The notes: generated from the letters alone by a model not told the origin. Counted from the stretch's first letter, positions 11,165-21,334 are shown. The stretch is 64,000 nucleotides of DNA from Nocardioides allogilvus (GCF_003047285.1 NZ_PZYX01000002.1:310001-374000), one strand, 5' to 3'. Made by a program: numbers and translations.

Positions 11165-11468
11165 GGCCGGTCTTGCGGCTCGACCTCAGGTCGCTGGCCA
11201 TCTTGAGGTTCGCCGGATAGACGGCGAGCAGCAGGGCCGCGCTCGCCCAGCCGGCCACGACGCGCGTGCGTGGGTGCAGCAGGCCCGCGGCGCAGACGAG
11301 CTCGAGCACGCCGCTGGCCACGATCACCTCGCGGTGCGCCGGCACGATCTTCGGCATCAGCGGCTCGTAGACCTCCGGCTTGACCAGGTGGACCACGCCG
11401 GAGACCGCGAAGATCCCCGCCAGCCCCTGGATGTCCTTCGTGAGCGGAGGCGTCGCGCGAGTCGTCAT
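11088..11468 (-). CDS. DoxX family membrane protein
   Basis: 126 residues with about four hydrophobic segments: LAGIFAVSGVVHLVKP, IVASGVLELVCAAGLL, VVAGWASAALLLAVYPANL and a weaker C-terminal stretch. The GVxHLVxPE...MPKIVPAHR pattern is typical of small DoxX/DoxD-like proteins. Start ATG 11468. Integral membrane, function unknown; some DoxX proteins associate with thiol/redox pathways. Its 3' end overlaps the convergent secreted-protein gene by 77 bases. Confidence 0.8.
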   Translation of the reverse strand: MTTRATPPLTKDIQGLAGIFAVSGVVHLVKPEVYEPLMPKIVPAHREVIVASGVLELVCAAGLLHPRTRVVAGWASAALLLAVYPANLKMASDLRSSRKTGLRTAAFARLPLQVPMIRSAVRAARG

Positions 11469-11488
11469 GGCGCGAAGGGTAGCCGGGC

Positions 11489-12337
11489 TCAGAACATCAA
11501 CGTCGAGAGTCTCGTCGTCTCGGTGAACCCCACGCGCGCATAGGCCGAGCGGGCGGCGGTGTTCCACTCGTTGACGTAGAGCGAGACCGTGGGCGCGACC
11601 TGCTCGCGGACCAGCGCCACGACCGCGGCCATCCCGATCTCCGAGAGCCCCTCCCCCCGTCGGTCCGGGTGGACGTAGACGCCCTGGACCTGGGCGGCGT
11701 ACGGCGACGCGCACGCCACCTCCGCCTTGAAGATGACGCGTCCGCGCTCGTCGAAGCGGGCGAACGACCAGCCGCGCGAGATGAGCTGGCGCACCCGCGC
11801 CTGGTAGAGGTCCTTGCCGCCGGCGGACTCCGGCGAGACGCCGACCTCCTCGGTGTACATGTCCACGCACGCGGGATAGAGCGCCTCCAGGTCGCCGGCC
11901 GTCGTCACCCGGACCTCCGGGTCGGGGGCGACCAGCGGGTCGTCGGCGATCTGCAGGTGGGGCTGGCGCCACCGCGCCTCACGCGGCGGGCTCCAGCGGT
12001 CGCTGACGACGCCCCAGAAGGCCTCGACGACGTCGTGCGGGCCGACGATGGTGGCCGTCGAGCGCACCCGCTCCAGGGCCCGGTCGGCGAACAGCCCGAC
12101 GTCCTCGGGCGTGCACTGGACCGGGACCAGGTTGGCGCCCATGTGGCAGCCGGCCACGAGCTGGTCGCCCTCGAACCGGCCCCAGACCTCGCCCCCGAGC
12201 CAACGGGGATCGAGGTTGGTGACACGCGCGCGGTAGGCGGCAAAGACGTTGACGACCGGGTCCTGGGCGGTGAGGGACAGGAACGCCTCACGGTCGTCAG
12301 GCCCCAGCAGCCGCACGTCGTCGCGGGTCGTCAGCAC
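11489..12337 (-). CDS. GNAT acetyltransferase with N-terminal DUF4081 domain
   Basis: 282 residues. The N-terminal half (about 1-130; RLLGPDDREAFLSLTAQDPVVNVFA, WGRFEGDQLVAGCHMGANLVPV) matches the DUF4081 domain; the C-terminal half is a GNAT fold with acetyl-CoA-binding VYVHPDRRGEGLSEIGMAAVV and the terminal YVNEWNTAARSAYARVGF. This two-domain protein is commonly encoded next to ispG in actinobacteria, as here (35-base gap). Substrate unknown. Start GTG at 12337. Confidence 0.88.
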   Translation of the reverse strand: MLTTRDDVRLLGPDDREAFLSLTAQDPVVNVFAAYRARVTNLDPRWLGGEVWGRFEGDQLVAGCHMGANLVPVQCTPEDVGLFADRALERVRSTATIVGPHDVVEAFWGVVSDRWSPPREARWRQPHLQIADDPLVAPDPEVRVTTAGDLEALYPACVDMYTEEVGVSPESAGGKDLYQARVRQLISRGWSFARFDERGRVIFKAEVACASPYAAQVQGVYVHPDRRGEGLSEIGMAAVVALVREQVAPTVSLYVNEWNTAARSAYARVGFTETTRLSTLMF

Positions 12338-12372
12338 GATGGGAGCCTAGCCCGGTTGGTCAGCAGGGGAGG

Positions 12373-13536
12373 TCAGCTGACGTTGACGGACGCGGCCGCA
12401 CCCTCGACGGGCTCCATGCCCTCGGCGAGGCGCAGCGCCTCCTCGATCAGCGTCTCCACGATCTTCGACTCCGGCACGGTCTTGATGATCTCGCCCTTGA
12501 CGAAGATCTGGCCCTTGCCGTTGCCGGAGGCGACACCGAGGTCGGCCTCGCGGGCCTCGCCCGGTCCGTTGACGACGCAGCCCATGACGGCGACGCGCAG
12601 CGGCACCTCGAGCCCGTCGAGGCCGGCGGTCACCTCTTCGGCGAGCTTGTAGACATCGACCTGGGCGCGACCGCAGGACGGGCAGGAGACGATCTCGAGG
12701 CGGCGCGGCTTGAGGTTGAGCGACTCCAGGATCTGGAGGCCGACCTTGACCTCCTCGACCGGCGGCGCGGACAGCGAGACCCGGATCGTGTCGCCGATGC
12801 CCTGGCTGAGCAGGTGGCCGAAGGCGACACTGGACTTGATCGTGCCCTGGAACGCGGGTCCGGCCTCGGTGACACCGAGGTGCAGCGGCCAGTCACCGGC
12901 CTCGGCGAGCAGCTCGTAGGCCCGCACCATCACGACGGGGTCGTTGTGCTTGACCGAGATCTTGAAGTCGTGGAAGTCGTGCTCCTCGAACAGCGACGCC
13001 TCCCACACGGCCGACTCGACGAGCGCCTCGGGCGTCGCCTTGCCGTACTTGTCCATGATCCGCTTGTCGAGCGAGCCGGCGTTGACGCCGATCCGGATGC
13101 TGGTGCCCCGGTCGTTGGCCGCCCGCGCGATCTCCTTGACCTGGTCGTCGAACTTGCGGATGTTGCCGGGGTTGACGCGGACCGCGGCGCAACCGGCGTC
13201 GATGGCCGCGAAGACGTACTTCGGCTGGAAGTGGATGTCGGCGATCACCGGGATCTGCGAGTGCTGGGCGATCTCGGCCAGCGCGTCGGCGTCGTCCTGG
13301 CTCGGGCAGGCCACGCGCACGATGTCGCAGCCGGTCGCGGTGAGCTCGGCGATCTGCTGCAGCGTCGCGTTGACGTCGGAGGTCAAGGTGGTGGTCATCG
13401 ACTGCACCGAGATCGGGCTGTCGCTGCCGACGCCCACTGAACCCACCTTGATCTGGCGGGTCTTGCGTCGCGGGGAGAGCACGGGGGGAGGAAGGGCGGG
13501 CATGCCCAGTCCAATGGCGGAGCCGACAGACGTCAT
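12373..13536 (-). CDS. ispG: 4-hydroxy-3-methylbut-2-enyl diphosphate synthase (flavodoxin/ferredoxin dependent)
   Basis: 387 residues. Penultimate step of the non-mevalonate (MEP) isoprenoid pathway, converting MEcPP to HMBPP with a 4Fe-4S cluster. The TIM-barrel part includes [20 protein letters not shown] and [15 protein letters not shown]; the C-terminal cluster domain has CPSCGR (two Cys) and [17 protein letters not shown] (third Cys and conserved Glu). Start ATG 13536. Downstream of rseP and dxr, the latter a second MEP-pathway gene in this stretch. Confidence 0.97.
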   Translation of the reverse strand: MTSVGSAIGLGMPALPPPVLSPRRKTRQIKVGSVGVGSDSPISVQSMTTTLTSDVNATLQQIAELTATGCDIVRVACPSQDDADALAEIAQHSQIPVIADIHFQPKYVFAAIDAGCAAVRVNPGNIRKFDDQVKEIARAANDRGTSIRIGVNAGSLDKRIMDKYGKATPEALVESAVWEASLFEEHDFHDFKISVKHNDPVVMVRAYELLAEAGDWPLHLGVTEAGPAFQGTIKSSVAFGHLLSQGIGDTIRVSLSAPPVEEVKVGLQILESLNLKPRRLEIVSCPSCGRAQVDVYKLAEEVTAGLDGLEVPLRVAVMGCVVNGPGEAREADLGVASGNGKGQIFVKGEIIKTVPESKIVETLIEEALRLAEGMEPVEGAAASVNVS

Positions 13537-13596
13537 GGGATGAGTCTAGGAGGCGGCGGTTCATTCGCCGCAGCGGCGGCACACCCACGGCGGCCC

Positions 13597-13725
13597 GACC
13601 GGTCACGAAGTGCCGCCGAAGGCTCCCGACCGGTCACGAAGTGCGGAACTTTGCGACCGCTCGGCGGTCCCGGCCGGGCACTTTGTGCCCGCTCGGCGAG
13701 GTGGTGTGGAGCTTTGTGCCCGGTC
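13597..13725. repeat. Five degenerate 17-bp repeats in the rseP-ispG gap
   Basis: GACCGGTCACGAAGTGC occurs exactly twice (13597-13613, 13628-13644). Three imperfect inverted copies follow at 13646-13662, 13678-13694 (GCACTTTGTGCCCGCTC) and 13709-13725 (GAGCTTTGTGCCCGGTC). The fourth copy also contains a CGGGCAC-TTT-GTGCCCG hairpin. The group fills the 187-base gap between rseP and ispG. It may act as a terminator, or it may be a repetitive element. Confidence 0.7.
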
Positions 13726-15070
13726 AGGACGTGAGGTGCAGGGGTACGACGATGTCGCCGATGATCAGCACGACGCCCATCAGCAACATGGCCAGTCCCA
13801 TGACGTAGGCGATCGGCAACAGCTTGGCGACGTCGACGTAGCCCGGGTCCGGCCGGCCCCGCAGCCGGGCCCAGCCGCGGCGCAGGCCCTCGTAGAGCGC
13901 GCCGGCGATGTGGCCGCCGTCGAGCGGCAGCAGCGGGATGAAGTTGAACAGGCCGACGAACAGGTTGAAGCCGGCGATCAGCATCACCAGCGAGACGACC
14001 TTGTCCTTGACCGGGAAGGTGTCGTGGGACGCCACCTCGCCGGCGAGGCGTCCGCCGCCGACGACGCTCACGGGACCGTTGGGGTCGCGCTCCTCGAGGC
14101 CGACGATGGCCTTGCCGACGCCGTAGACCTTGACCGGCAGCTGTCCGAGGGCCTTGACGACCTCGACGGTCATCGTGCCCATCTCCTGGGCGGTGTAGAT
14201 CGGGCCGCCGGTCTCGTAGACCGGGGTCAGGACGGGCAGCACGCCCAGGAAGCCGACCGGGGTCAGCTCCTCGGACTCGCTGTCGAGCGGTCGCGGCTGC
14301 ACCGAGGTGGCCGTCTCCAGGGTCAGCTGCTCGCCGTCGCGCTCGACCACGATGGTGGCCTTGCCGTCGTCGTTGGCGCGGATCGCCTTCTGCATCGTGG
14401 CCCAGTCGGTGACGGGCTCGCCGTTGAAGGAGACGAAGCGGTCGCCCGGCTCGAGGCCGGCCGCCGCCGCGGGGGTCGGGTTGTTCTCCAGCTCGTCGGC
14501 GCTGCAGACACGCCCGTCCTCGTCGGCGGGCACGATGCACGGCACCACCTCGGCCACGACGGGCTCGACCTTGGCGTCGACGACCTGGCCGACGGTGGCG
14601 AAGACACCCCAGAACAGGAAGAACGCGATGGCGACGTTGACCATGGGGCCACCCGCCATCACGATCACCTTCTGCCACCACGGACGCTTGTAGAACAGCC
14701 GGTCGCGGTCCTCGGGGCCGATGTGCTCCCACTCGGCCGCGCGCGCGTCGCTGATCAGCTGGGTGAACATGCCGGTGTTGGACTTGCGGACCCGCAGCTC
14801 GTCGTCGGGGTCGCCCGTCCCGTCACCCTTGCCGGGCGGCAGCATGCCGACGATCTTGACGTAGCCGCCGAGCGGGATCGCCTTGACGCCATATTCGGTC
14901 TCGCCGATCTTCTTGCTCCAGATCGTCGGGCCGAAGCCGACGAACCACTGGGTGACCTTGCCGCCGAACTTCTTGGCCGGGATCAGGTGGCCGAACTCGT
15001 GCAGGCCGATCGACGCCATGATCGTGACGGCGAAGATGAGCACGCCCAGCGTGTAGTAGAGCGCGGTCAC
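13724..15070 (-). CDS. rseP: Site-2 intramembrane zinc protease RseP family
   Basis: 448 residues. Zinc site HEFGH (24-28) in the first membrane helix and the partner [13 protein letters not shown] motif in a later helix define the M50 family; a central PDZ domain (about 185-270, [17 protein letters not shown]) is present. About four membrane segments, including a final [25 protein letters not shown] region. In actinobacteria these enzymes cut anti-sigma factors and other membrane proteins. Start GTG at 15070 overlaps the dxr stop (GTGA), indicating coupling. Confidence 0.96.
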   Translation of the reverse strand: MTALYYTLGVLIFAVTIMASIGLHEFGHLIPAKKFGGKVTQWFVGFGPTIWSKKIGETEYGVKAIPLGGYVKIVGMLPPGKGDGTGDPDDELRVRKSNTGMFTQLISDARAAEWEHIGPEDRDRLFYKRPWWQKVIVMAGGPMVNVAIAFFLFWGVFATVGQVVDAKVEPVVAEVVPCIVPADEDGRVCSADELENNPTPAAAAGLEPGDRFVSFNGEPVTDWATMQKAIRANDDGKATIVVERDGEQLTLETATSVQPRPLDSESEELTPVGFLGVLPVLTPVYETGGPIYTAQEMGTMTVEVVKALGQLPVKVYGVGKAIVGLEERDPNGPVSVVGGGRLAGEVASHDTFPVKDKVVSLVMLIAGFNLFVGLFNFIPLLPLDGGHIAGALYEGLRRGWARLRGRPDPGYVDVAKLLPIAYVMGLAMLLMGVVLIIGDIVVPLHLTS

Positions 15071-16176
15071 AAAGTCTCTCCGTTGGTGGCTGCGTCGATC
15101 GCGAGGCGGGCCTCCTCGCGTGCCCAGGTGTCGGCCGCGAGGATGTCCTCGATCGTCAGGTGCTCTTCCAAGGGTACGTCGTGGTTCGCGAGCACGTGGG
15201 AAACCGTGGGCACGATGTCGATGAAGCGCAGCCGACCGGTCATGAACGCCTCGACACTCACCTCGTTGGCGGCGTTGTAGACCGCCGGCGCCGTGGCGCC
15301 CCGCTCCCCCGCCCGGCGGGCCAGCGACACGGCCGGGAAGGCGTCGTCATCGAGCGGGAAGAACTCCCACGTCTCCGGCTTCGTCCAGTCGACGCCCGGC
15401 GCCGCGTCGGGCACCCGGTCGGGCCAGGCCAGGCCCAGGGCGATCGGGATCATCATGGTCGGCGGGCTCGCCTGCAGCAGGGTCGAGCCGTCGGTGAACT
15501 CCACCATGGAGTGCACCACGCTCGTCGGGTGCACCACGACCTCGATCCGGTCGAAGGGCAGGTCGAAGAGCAGGTGGGCCTCGATCACCTCGAGCCCCTT
15601 GTTGACCAGGGTCGCCGAGTTGATGGTGATGACCGGCCCCATCGACCACGTCGGGTGCTGGAGCGCCTGCTCCACGGTGACCTCGGCCAGCTCCTCGCGA
15701 GAGCGCCCGCGGAACGGTCCCCCGCTGGCGGTCAGCACCAGGCGGCGTACCTCCTCGGGCGTCCCGCCGCGCAGGCACTGTGCGACCGCGGAGTGCTCGG
15801 AGTCCACCGGCACGATCTGGCCCGGCCGGGCCCGGGCGGTGACCAGCGGCCCGCCCATGATCAGCGACTCCTTGTTGGCCAGCGCCAGCGTGTTGCCGGC
15901 ATCGAGCGCGGCGAGGGTCGGGCGGAGACCGACGGCGCCGGTGATGCCGTTGAGCACGACGTCGCAGGCCATGCCCGCGGCCTCGGTCGAGGCGTCCTCG
16001 CCCAGCCCGTTGAAGGCCGGCGCGAACTCGGCGACCTGGCGCTCGAAGAGCTCCTCGTTGGAGCCGCCCGCCGTCAGCCCCACCACGCGGAAGCGGTCGG
16101 GGTTGGCGCGGACGAGGTCCAGGGCCTGGGTGCCGATGGAGCCGGTGGAGCCGAGGACGACGACGTCGCGCCTCAT
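15067..16176 (-). CDS. dxr: 1-deoxy-D-xylulose 5-phosphate reductoisomerase
   Basis: 369 residues. Makes MEP, the committed step of the non-mevalonate pathway, using NADPH. NADP-binding GSTGSIG (9-15), catalytic-region [17 protein letters not shown] [10 protein letters not shown] and [12 protein letters not shown], then TASGGPFR and [23 protein letters not shown] for substrate and metal binding. About 20-30 residues shorter than many homologues: the segment between the first Rossmann unit ([14 protein letters not shown]) and [16 protein letters not shown] is reduced, without loss of a catalytic motif. ATG 16176 overlaps the preceding stop as ATGA. Confidence 0.96.
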   Translation of the reverse strand: MRRDVVVLGSTGSIGTQALDLVRANPDRFRVVGLTAGGSNEELFERQVAEFAPAFNGLGEDASTEAAGMACDVVLNGITGAVGLRPTLAALDAGNTLALANKESLIMGGPLVTARARPGQIVPVDSEHSAVAQCLRGGTPEEVRRLVLTASGGPFRGRSREELAEVTVEQALQHPTWSMGPVITINSATLVNKGLEVIEAHLLFDLPFDRIEVVVHPTSVVHSMVEFTDGSTLLQASPPTMMIPIALGLAWPDRVPDAAPGVDWTKPETWEFFPLDDDAFPAVSLARRAGERGATAPAVYNAANEVSVEAFMTGRLRFIDIVPTVSHVLANHDVPLEEHLTIEDILAADTWAREEARLAIDAATNGETL

Positions 16177-16802
16177 GGCTGCACCCACAGGGTCAGTCCC
16201 CCGACGTCGATCGGCGTCGCACCGGCGGGCACCCGCGAGCCGCCCTCGAGGGCGCTCACGATGCTGCTCGGCTCCCCGTCGAGGACCGCCAGCACGCCCG
16301 GGGCGGGCACCTCCGCACACGGCGCCGGGTCGGTCCGGCCGGCCCGCATGACGGTGACCCACGGCAGCTCGCTGGAGTCGTCGACGGTGATCAGCGGCAC
16401 CTCGCCGAGGTCGACGTCCAGCGCGGTGGGGAGTACGGCGACGCGCGGGCGCGCCTCCTCGAGGACCGACGCGACGGCGTCGGCCGACGCGGCGGCGTAC
16501 GCACGGACGGCGCCGAGGCGCGCGACCGCGAGGCTCGCGACGACCTCGTGCAGGGGCGGCAGGGGGGCGACGAGGACGGTGTCGCCGAGCCCGACGCCGA
16601 AGGCGCGCAGTGCGCCGGAGAAGGCGCCGACCTCCGCGAGCAGGTCGGCGAAGGCCCAGTCGCGGCCGTCGAGGGTGGCGGCGACGGACTCGGCCAGGCC
16701 GCGGACGACGTGGCGGTCGAGGGCGTGGAAGCAGGCGTTGAGGGTGCCCGCGTCGCCCTCGACCGGCTTGCGGAACCAGTCGATGCCGGTGCCGGTGCTC
16801 AT
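16173..16802 (-). CDS. Truncated acyl-CoA synthetase-like protein
   Basis: 209 residues. The N-terminus ([32 protein letters not shown]) resembles the start of acetyl/propionyl-CoA synthetases, followed by the first part of an AMP-binding fold ([44 protein letters not shown]). The diagnostic ATP-binding loop (YTSGTTG type), the later core motifs and the C-terminal lid are all absent, so it cannot be an ordinary synthetase. It is nevertheless a clean reading frame tied by 4-nt overlaps to the M1 peptidase upstream and dxr downstream, arguing that it is expressed. Function unknown. Confidence 0.75.
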   Translation of the reverse strand: MSTGTGIDWFRKPVEGDAGTLNACFHALDRHVVRGLAESVAATLDGRDWAFADLLAEVGAFSGALRAFGVGLGDTVLVAPLPPLHEVVASLAVARLGAVRAYAAASADAVASVLEEARPRVAVLPTALDVDLGEVPLITVDDSSELPWVTVMRAGRTDPAPCAEVPAPGVLAVLDGEPSSIVSALEGGSRVPAGATPIDVGGLTLWVQP

Positions 16803-18214
16803 GCGAGCCCGTTGTCGGCCGTCGCGGCCGGCTTGGCACCGGTCCGCAGCCAGGCGGTGAAGAACGAGGTCAGGTCCTGCCCGCTCACCTTCGCGGCGAG
16901 GGCCTCGAACTCCTCCGAGGTGGCGTTGCCGCCGGACCTGGTGTCGAGCCAGGTGCGCAGGAGCAGCCAGAACTTCTCCTCTCCGATCCGGTTGCGCAGC
17001 GCCTGCAGCGTCATCCCGCCGCGGTCGTAGACCGGCTCGTCGAAGATGTGCGCGGCACCGGGGTCGGCGATCGAGAGCCGCCAGAAGCTGTCCGACGCAC
17101 CGATCGAGGCATAGCGGTTGAGCAGCGCATCGGCGGCCGGCTGGCCACCGTGCTGCTCGGCATAGCGCCACTCCATGAACGTGGCGGCGCCCTCGTTGAG
17201 CCAGATGTCGCGCCAGCGGGCGATCGCGACGTCGTCGCCGAACCACTGGTGCGCGACCTCGTGCACGACCAGGCTGACGTTGTGGGCGCCCACGGACGGA
17301 TAGGTCGGGCGGGTCTGGTTCTCGAGCGCGAAGAAGACCGGGAGCCCGGTCGTCAGCCCGCCGGTGACCGAGAACGGGTAGGGGCCGAGGTCCGCGGACA
17401 ACGCCTTGACGATGCCCGGCGTGCGCCCGAGCAGCTGGTGCGACGACTTCTGCGCCGCCGGCGAGAGCTGCTGGGAGACCGCGTTGACCCACGGCAGCCC
17501 GTTGCTGGTGCCCTTCTTGATCGAGAAGTCACCCGCGGCGAAGAACGCGAGGTAGGAGGCCATCGGCTCGTCCGCGCGCCAGCGCCACGTCGTGCCGCGC
17601 CTGCTCTGCTTCTTGCTGACGAGCTTGCCGTTGGCGATCACCTCGCGGCCGGCCGGGACGGTGGTGCTGATGTCGAAGAGGGCCTTGTCGATCGGGTGGT
17701 CGTTCGCAGGGAACCACCAGGTCGCCATGTGCGGCTGGTTCATGGCGACGGCCTCGTGCTCGTCGGCCAGCCAGTTCTCCTCGCCGGCGTAGCGCTGGGT
17801 GCCGGGCCGCCCGGCGTACTTCACGACGACGGTGTGACGGGTGCCGGCGCGCAGCGCGGTCGCGGGCGTGATCGTCAGCTCGTGGCCCGACTGGGCGACC
17901 TTCGCGGCGACGCCGTCGACCTTGGCCAACGAGGCCTTCAACAAGAAGTCGAGGTTGAAGCTGCTCAGGTCGGAGGTGGCCGTCAGCGTGATCCTGGTGG
18001 TCCCCCTCAGCGCCTGGGCTCGGATGTCGTAGGCGTTCTTGATGCGGTACGCCGCCACGTCGATGCCGCCGTTGCCGTCGAGCGGCCAGTAGGGATCGCC
18101 GATGCCGCTGGCGCCCGGCGCCGGGGCCGCGGCGTCCTCGACGGCGACCGCGGCTCCCCCTCCGACGAGGAGCGGGAGGGACACGGCCAGGACAGCCACT
18201 CTTCGCAACATCAC
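16799..18214 (-). CDS. Secreted M1 family metallopeptidase
   Basis: 471 residues. Signal peptide [20 protein letters not shown], cut near residue 25. Zinc motif [10 protein letters not shown] (318-327) and the third ligand Glu341 in [10 protein letters not shown] satisfy HExxH-X18-E. ALENQT (296-301) stands in for the GAMEN exopeptidase motif. N-terminal beta-domain precedes the catalytic domain; the C-terminal HEAT-like domain is short. Probably an extracellular aminopeptidase. Its stop overlaps the next ATG (ATGA), so it heads a coupled chain with the acyl-CoA synthetase-like gene, dxr and rseP. Start ATG 18214; MLRR at the next codon is equally possible. Confidence 0.92.
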   Translation of the reverse strand: MMLRRVAVLAVSLPLLVGGGAAVAVEDAAAPAPGASGIGDPYWPLDGNGGIDVAAYRIKNAYDIRAQALRGTTRITLTATSDLSSFNLDFLLKASLAKVDGVAAKVAQSGHELTITPATALRAGTRHTVVVKYAGRPGTQRYAGEENWLADEHEAVAMNQPHMATWWFPANDHPIDKALFDISTTVPAGREVIANGKLVSKKQSRRGTTWRWRADEPMASYLAFFAAGDFSIKKGTSNGLPWVNAVSQQLSPAAQKSSHQLLGRTPGIVKALSADLGPYPFSVTGGLTTGLPVFFALENQTRPTYPSVGAHNVSLVVHEVAHQWFGDDVAIARWRDIWLNEGAATFMEWRYAEQHGGQPAADALLNRYASIGASDSFWRLSIADPGAAHIFDEPVYDRGGMTLQALRNRIGEEKFWLLLRTWLDTRSGGNATSEEFEALAAKVSGQDLTSFFTAWLRTGAKPAATADNGLA

Positions 18215-18400
18215 GCCCGCAACCTACCCGCGGCGATAAATGGGTGGCGAGCCGAGCCGGGCCTCGCCACCATGGTCGCGAGCACGTGTGCCGCGCACCC
18301 AGCGCAGCGTCCACCGATGCCCCGGATGAGAGGAGTCGTGACATGTCCGTCGTTGTCCTCGGCCTGTCCACAGACCGTCCCTCTCATTCCTGGAGCACCC

Positions 18401-19255
18401 GTGTCACACCTCACTCCGGGCTCGGCTGACGAGCTCGATCCCGCCTTCGTCTTCGACTTCCGCACCTACGACGAGGACCTCGCGCCCAACCAGCGCTGGT
18501 CGACCTGGCTCGACGTCGAGCCCCTCATGCGCGGCCCCGAGCCACGCCCTGACTGGGTGGTGACCTCCCAGGGCGCCATCGACACCGACCTCGGCATCCT
18601 CAAGACCGGCAAGGAGGCTGACGTCTTCCTCGTCGAGCGTGCCGACCCGCTCGACCCCGACGGCGGCGTCGTGATGGCGGCCAAGCGCTATCGCGACACC
18701 GACCACCGCACCTTCCACCGCGCGGCCAGCTACACCGAGGGGCGCTCGATGAAGCGCTCACGCGACGAGCGCGCCCTCAAGCGCAAGTCGACCTGGGGCC
18801 GCCTGGTCGCCGCCGGCGAGTGGGCGATCTCGGAGTGGGATGCGCTCAAGCGCTTCCACGAGCTCGGCCTGCCGGTGCCCTACCCGGTGCAGATCGAGGG
18901 CACCGAGATCCTGATGGAGTGGGTCACGCACGACGGTGAGACGGCTCCCCGGCTGGCGCAGACCCGCCCGGCGCCCGACCTGCTCGCGTCCTACTTCGAG
19001 CAGCTGCGCGACTCGCTGGCCACGATGGTGCAGTCCGGCGTGGTGCACGGCGACCTGTCGCCGTACAACACGCTCGCCGCAGGCGATCGGCTCCTCATCA
19101 TCGACCTCCCGCAGATCGTGGACCTCGTCGGCAACCCGCAGGGCATGGACTTCCTGCTGCGCGACTGCGCCAACATGTGCACCTGGTTCCGCGCCAGGGG
19201 GCTCGAGGTGGACGAGCAGGAGCTCTTCGGGGAGCTGATGGCGCACGCGTTCTAG
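18401..19255 (+). CDS. RIO-type atypical serine kinase
   Basis: 284 residues. RIO family hallmarks: ILKTGKEADVFLV (about 66-78, glycine-poor nucleotide loop), Lys95 in MAAKRY, catalytic HGDLSPYN (216-223; Asp218, Asn223) and metal-binding IDLPQ (Asp235). A SMKRSRDERALKRKSTWGR stretch matches the flexible loop of Rio1. Start GTG 18401, after GGAG; the frame extends upstream, but the family match begins here. In archaea and eukaryotes RIO kinases act in small-subunit maturation; the bacterial role is unclear. Nine bases before a LOG-family gene, on the same strand. Confidence 0.9.
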   Translation: MSHLTPGSADELDPAFVFDFRTYDEDLAPNQRWSTWLDVEPLMRGPEPRPDWVVTSQGAIDTDLGILKTGKEADVFLVERADPLDPDGGVVMAAKRYRDTDHRTFHRAASYTEGRSMKRSRDERALKRKSTWGRLVAAGEWAISEWDALKRFHELGLPVPYPVQIEGTEILMEWVTHDGETAPRLAQTRPAPDLLASYFEQLRDSLATMVQSGVVHGDLSPYNTLAAGDRLLIIDLPQIVDLVGNPQGMDFLLRDCANMCTWFRARGLEVDEQELFGELMAHAF

Positions 19256-19264
19256 GGTCGTCTC

Positions 19265-20347
19265 GTGCAGCACTCGCGAGGCCGACTGGTCGACGTCACC
19301 ACCCTGGCCGATTTCGACCACCGTCTCGCCGAGGGCGTGCGGTCGCTGGCGGGCTGGCGGGTGACGGGTCTCGACCTGACCGGTCGCGGCGACGCACTGG
19401 CCTCGGTGACGGTCGCGCAGTCGCTGTTCCAGGGCTGCGCGTTCGCCCCCGCGGACGAGGAGTCCGTACGCCGCCGCGGCGCCGTCGTCCTGCCGCGGGT
19501 GCCGCACGCGCCGCTCGACACCTTCCGCAGCGCGCTCTACTCGCCCCGCGAGCTCTACGACACCCCGGCCTACACCGACTCCCTCGACGCCCGCGCCTAT
19601 GCGTGGTCGCGCGGGATGCCCGACCAGGACGACGCGCTCGCCGAGGCGCTGCACGACCACTCGATCGACATCGCCCTCGACGCCTGGGTCGACGGACGGT
19701 CGATCGTGGGCGTCATGGGCGGGCACGCGCTCCAGCGCGGATCTGCCGGCTACGCCGACGCCGCCCGCCTGGGTCGCGCCCTCGGCTCCCGGCTGACGGT
19801 CGCGACCGGCGGCGGGCCGGGGGCGATGGAGGCGGCCAACCTCGGGGCGTTCCTCTCGGCTGCCCCTGCGGACGCGCTCGACTCGGCGCTCGAGGCGCTC
19901 GGCGCCGTACCCTCCTTCACGCCTGACGTCGGCGCCTGGGCAGCCGCCGCCTTCGCGGTCATCGACGCCCACTCCCCCGGCGTCGACTCGCTCGGCATCC
20001 CGACCTGGCACTACGGGCACGAGCCGCCCAACCCGTTCGCGACGGTGATCGCGAAGTACGTCCGCAACGCCACCCGCGAGGCCATCCTGCTCGAGGTGTG
20101 CGACGCGGGCATCGTCTTCCTGCCCGGCGCCGGCGGCACCGTGCAGGAGATCTTCCAGGACGCCTGCGAGAACTACTACGCCGACGAGTCGACGCTCGCG
20201 CCGATGGTGCTGGTGGGCGTCTCGCACTGGACCGAGGTCGTGCCCGCGTGGCCGCTGCTGACGTCCCTGGCCGCCGGTCGCGCGATGGAGGGACACGTGC
20301 ACCTCGTCGACACGGTCGACGAAGCCGTCGCGGTGCTGACCTCATGA
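19265..20347 (+). CDS. LOG-family (lysine-decarboxylase-like) nucleotide-binding protein
   Basis: 360 residues. The central Rossmann-like domain contains GGGPGAMEAANLGA (182-195) and PGAGGTVQE (287-295), the two signatures of the LOG/TIGR00730 family (PGGxGTxxE with Gly to Ala at one position). Family members include phosphoribohydrolases that release free bases from nucleotides. An additional ~130-residue N-terminal region and an insertion between the motifs make it longer than canonical LOG (~190 residues). Start GTG at 19265. Stop overlaps the next gene's ATG (ATGA). Confidence 0.85.
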   Translation: MQHSRGRLVDVTTLADFDHRLAEGVRSLAGWRVTGLDLTGRGDALASVTVAQSLFQGCAFAPADEESVRRRGAVVLPRVPHAPLDTFRSALYSPRELYDTPAYTDSLDARAYAWSRGMPDQDDALAEALHDHSIDIALDAWVDGRSIVGVMGGHALQRGSAGYADAARLGRALGSRLTVATGGGPGAMEAANLGAFLSAAPADALDSALEALGAVPSFTPDVGAWAAAAFAVIDAHSPGVDSLGIPTWHYGHEPPNPFATVIAKYVRNATREAILLEVCDAGIVFLPGAGGTVQEIFQDACENYYADESTLAPMVLVGVSHWTEVVPAWPLLTSLAAGRAMEGHVHLVDTVDEAVAVLTS

Positions 20348-20712
20348 CGCTCGATCGAGGATGGGCCGAGGCCGTGGTCGCGCAGCTGCAGCCGGTCTTC
20401 GATGCCGACGGTTCGGGCTGGTCGTTCCAGGGCATCACCGACCCGCCCACCGCGCTGCTGTGGGAAGCGGTGCCTGCGTCGTTCCTCGCACGGCATCCTG
20501 ACTCGGACATCGAGGCAGCCAATGGCATGCCCGCCTCGCAGATCCCGTGCCTGGACATCTGGTTCTACCTCGAGCCCGGCCTGGTGTCGTTGTCCTGGGA
20601 GGGCTATCCGCAGCAGCCTGCTCCGGTGGTGCCCACAGGGGACGGCGACCTCGACGGGCGCACCTTGGCGACCCTGCTGGCGGAAAACCTCCGCGTCGAC
20701 CAGCCCGGCTGA
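20344..20712 (+). CDS. Hypothetical protein coupled to the LOG-family gene
   Basis: 122 residues, acidic, no signal peptide or membrane segment. I do not recognise a family. Seen: GSGWSFQGITDPPTALLWEA, LDIWFYLEPGLVSLSWEGYP and a final LATLLAENLRVD; the pattern of Trp and strand-like stretches suggests a small alpha+beta domain. ATG 20344 lies in the LOG gene's stop (ATGA), so translation is coupled. Confidence 0.65.
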   Translation: MTLDRGWAEAVVAQLQPVFDADGSGWSFQGITDPPTALLWEAVPASFLARHPDSDIEAANGMPASQIPCLDIWFYLEPGLVSLSWEGYPQQPAPVVPTGDGDLDGRTLATLLAENLRVDQPG

Positions 20713-20851
20713 CGGGTCGGGCCAGCTGTCCGCCAGAACACCGGCGACACGCCCTACGGCGAATCCGACACGCCGTGCGAAAGCCGCGACGTCCGCAAGA
20801 AGTGGCCACTCCGGATCGTCAAGCACCGAGGAGTCGGGCTAGCGTCGCCGC

Positions 20852-21334
20852 GTGCTGCCCGAACCCACGCGCCGCCTGCGCTTCCGCGAGATGACCGAGG
20901 CTGATCTCGACGAGGTGACCGAGACGTTGTCAGCCACGCGAGCCGATGCCGAGCGCTGGATCGCGTGGACCACGGACAACTACCGCCAGCACGGATTCGG
21001 CCTGTGGGTGATCGAGACGCACGACGGGCGGTTCGTCGGCGACTGTGGTCTCACGATCCAGGAGGTCGAGGGCGAGGACTTCGTGGAGCTCGGCTGGCAC
21101 GTGCACCCCGACCATCGACGGCTGGGGTACGCCGCGGAGGCGGCCGCCTCAGTCCTCGCGGCCGCTGGACAAGCGCGGACCGCCGATCACCTGATCGCGA
21201 TCATCCGGCCGGAGAACGTCGCGTCCCAGGGTGTGGCTCAGAAGATCGGACTCACCTTGGAGCGCAGTGCGTTCAAGCTGGGCGGCGAGGCGCTGATCTT
21301 CGGCACCAGGCTCGTCCCGACCGGGGTTTCGTGA
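20852..21334 (+). CDS. GNAT acetyltransferase, RimJ/RimL type
   Basis: 160 residues. RLRFREMTEADLDEV opening, central GDCGLTIQEVEGEDFVELGW and acetyl-CoA-binding HVHPDHRRLGYAAEAAASVL, then the ENVASQGVAQKIGL helix typical of RimJ/RimL-like N-acetyltransferases. Start GTG 20852. Substrate not predictable. Convergent with the Mak_N_cap gene (32-base gap). Confidence 0.87.
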   Translation: MLPEPTRRLRFREMTEADLDEVTETLSATRADAERWIAWTTDNYRQHGFGLWVIETHDGRFVGDCGLTIQEVEGEDFVELGWHVHPDHRRLGYAAEAAASVLAAAGQARTADHLIAIIRPENVASQGVAQKIGLTLERSAFKLGGEALIFGTRLVPTGVS

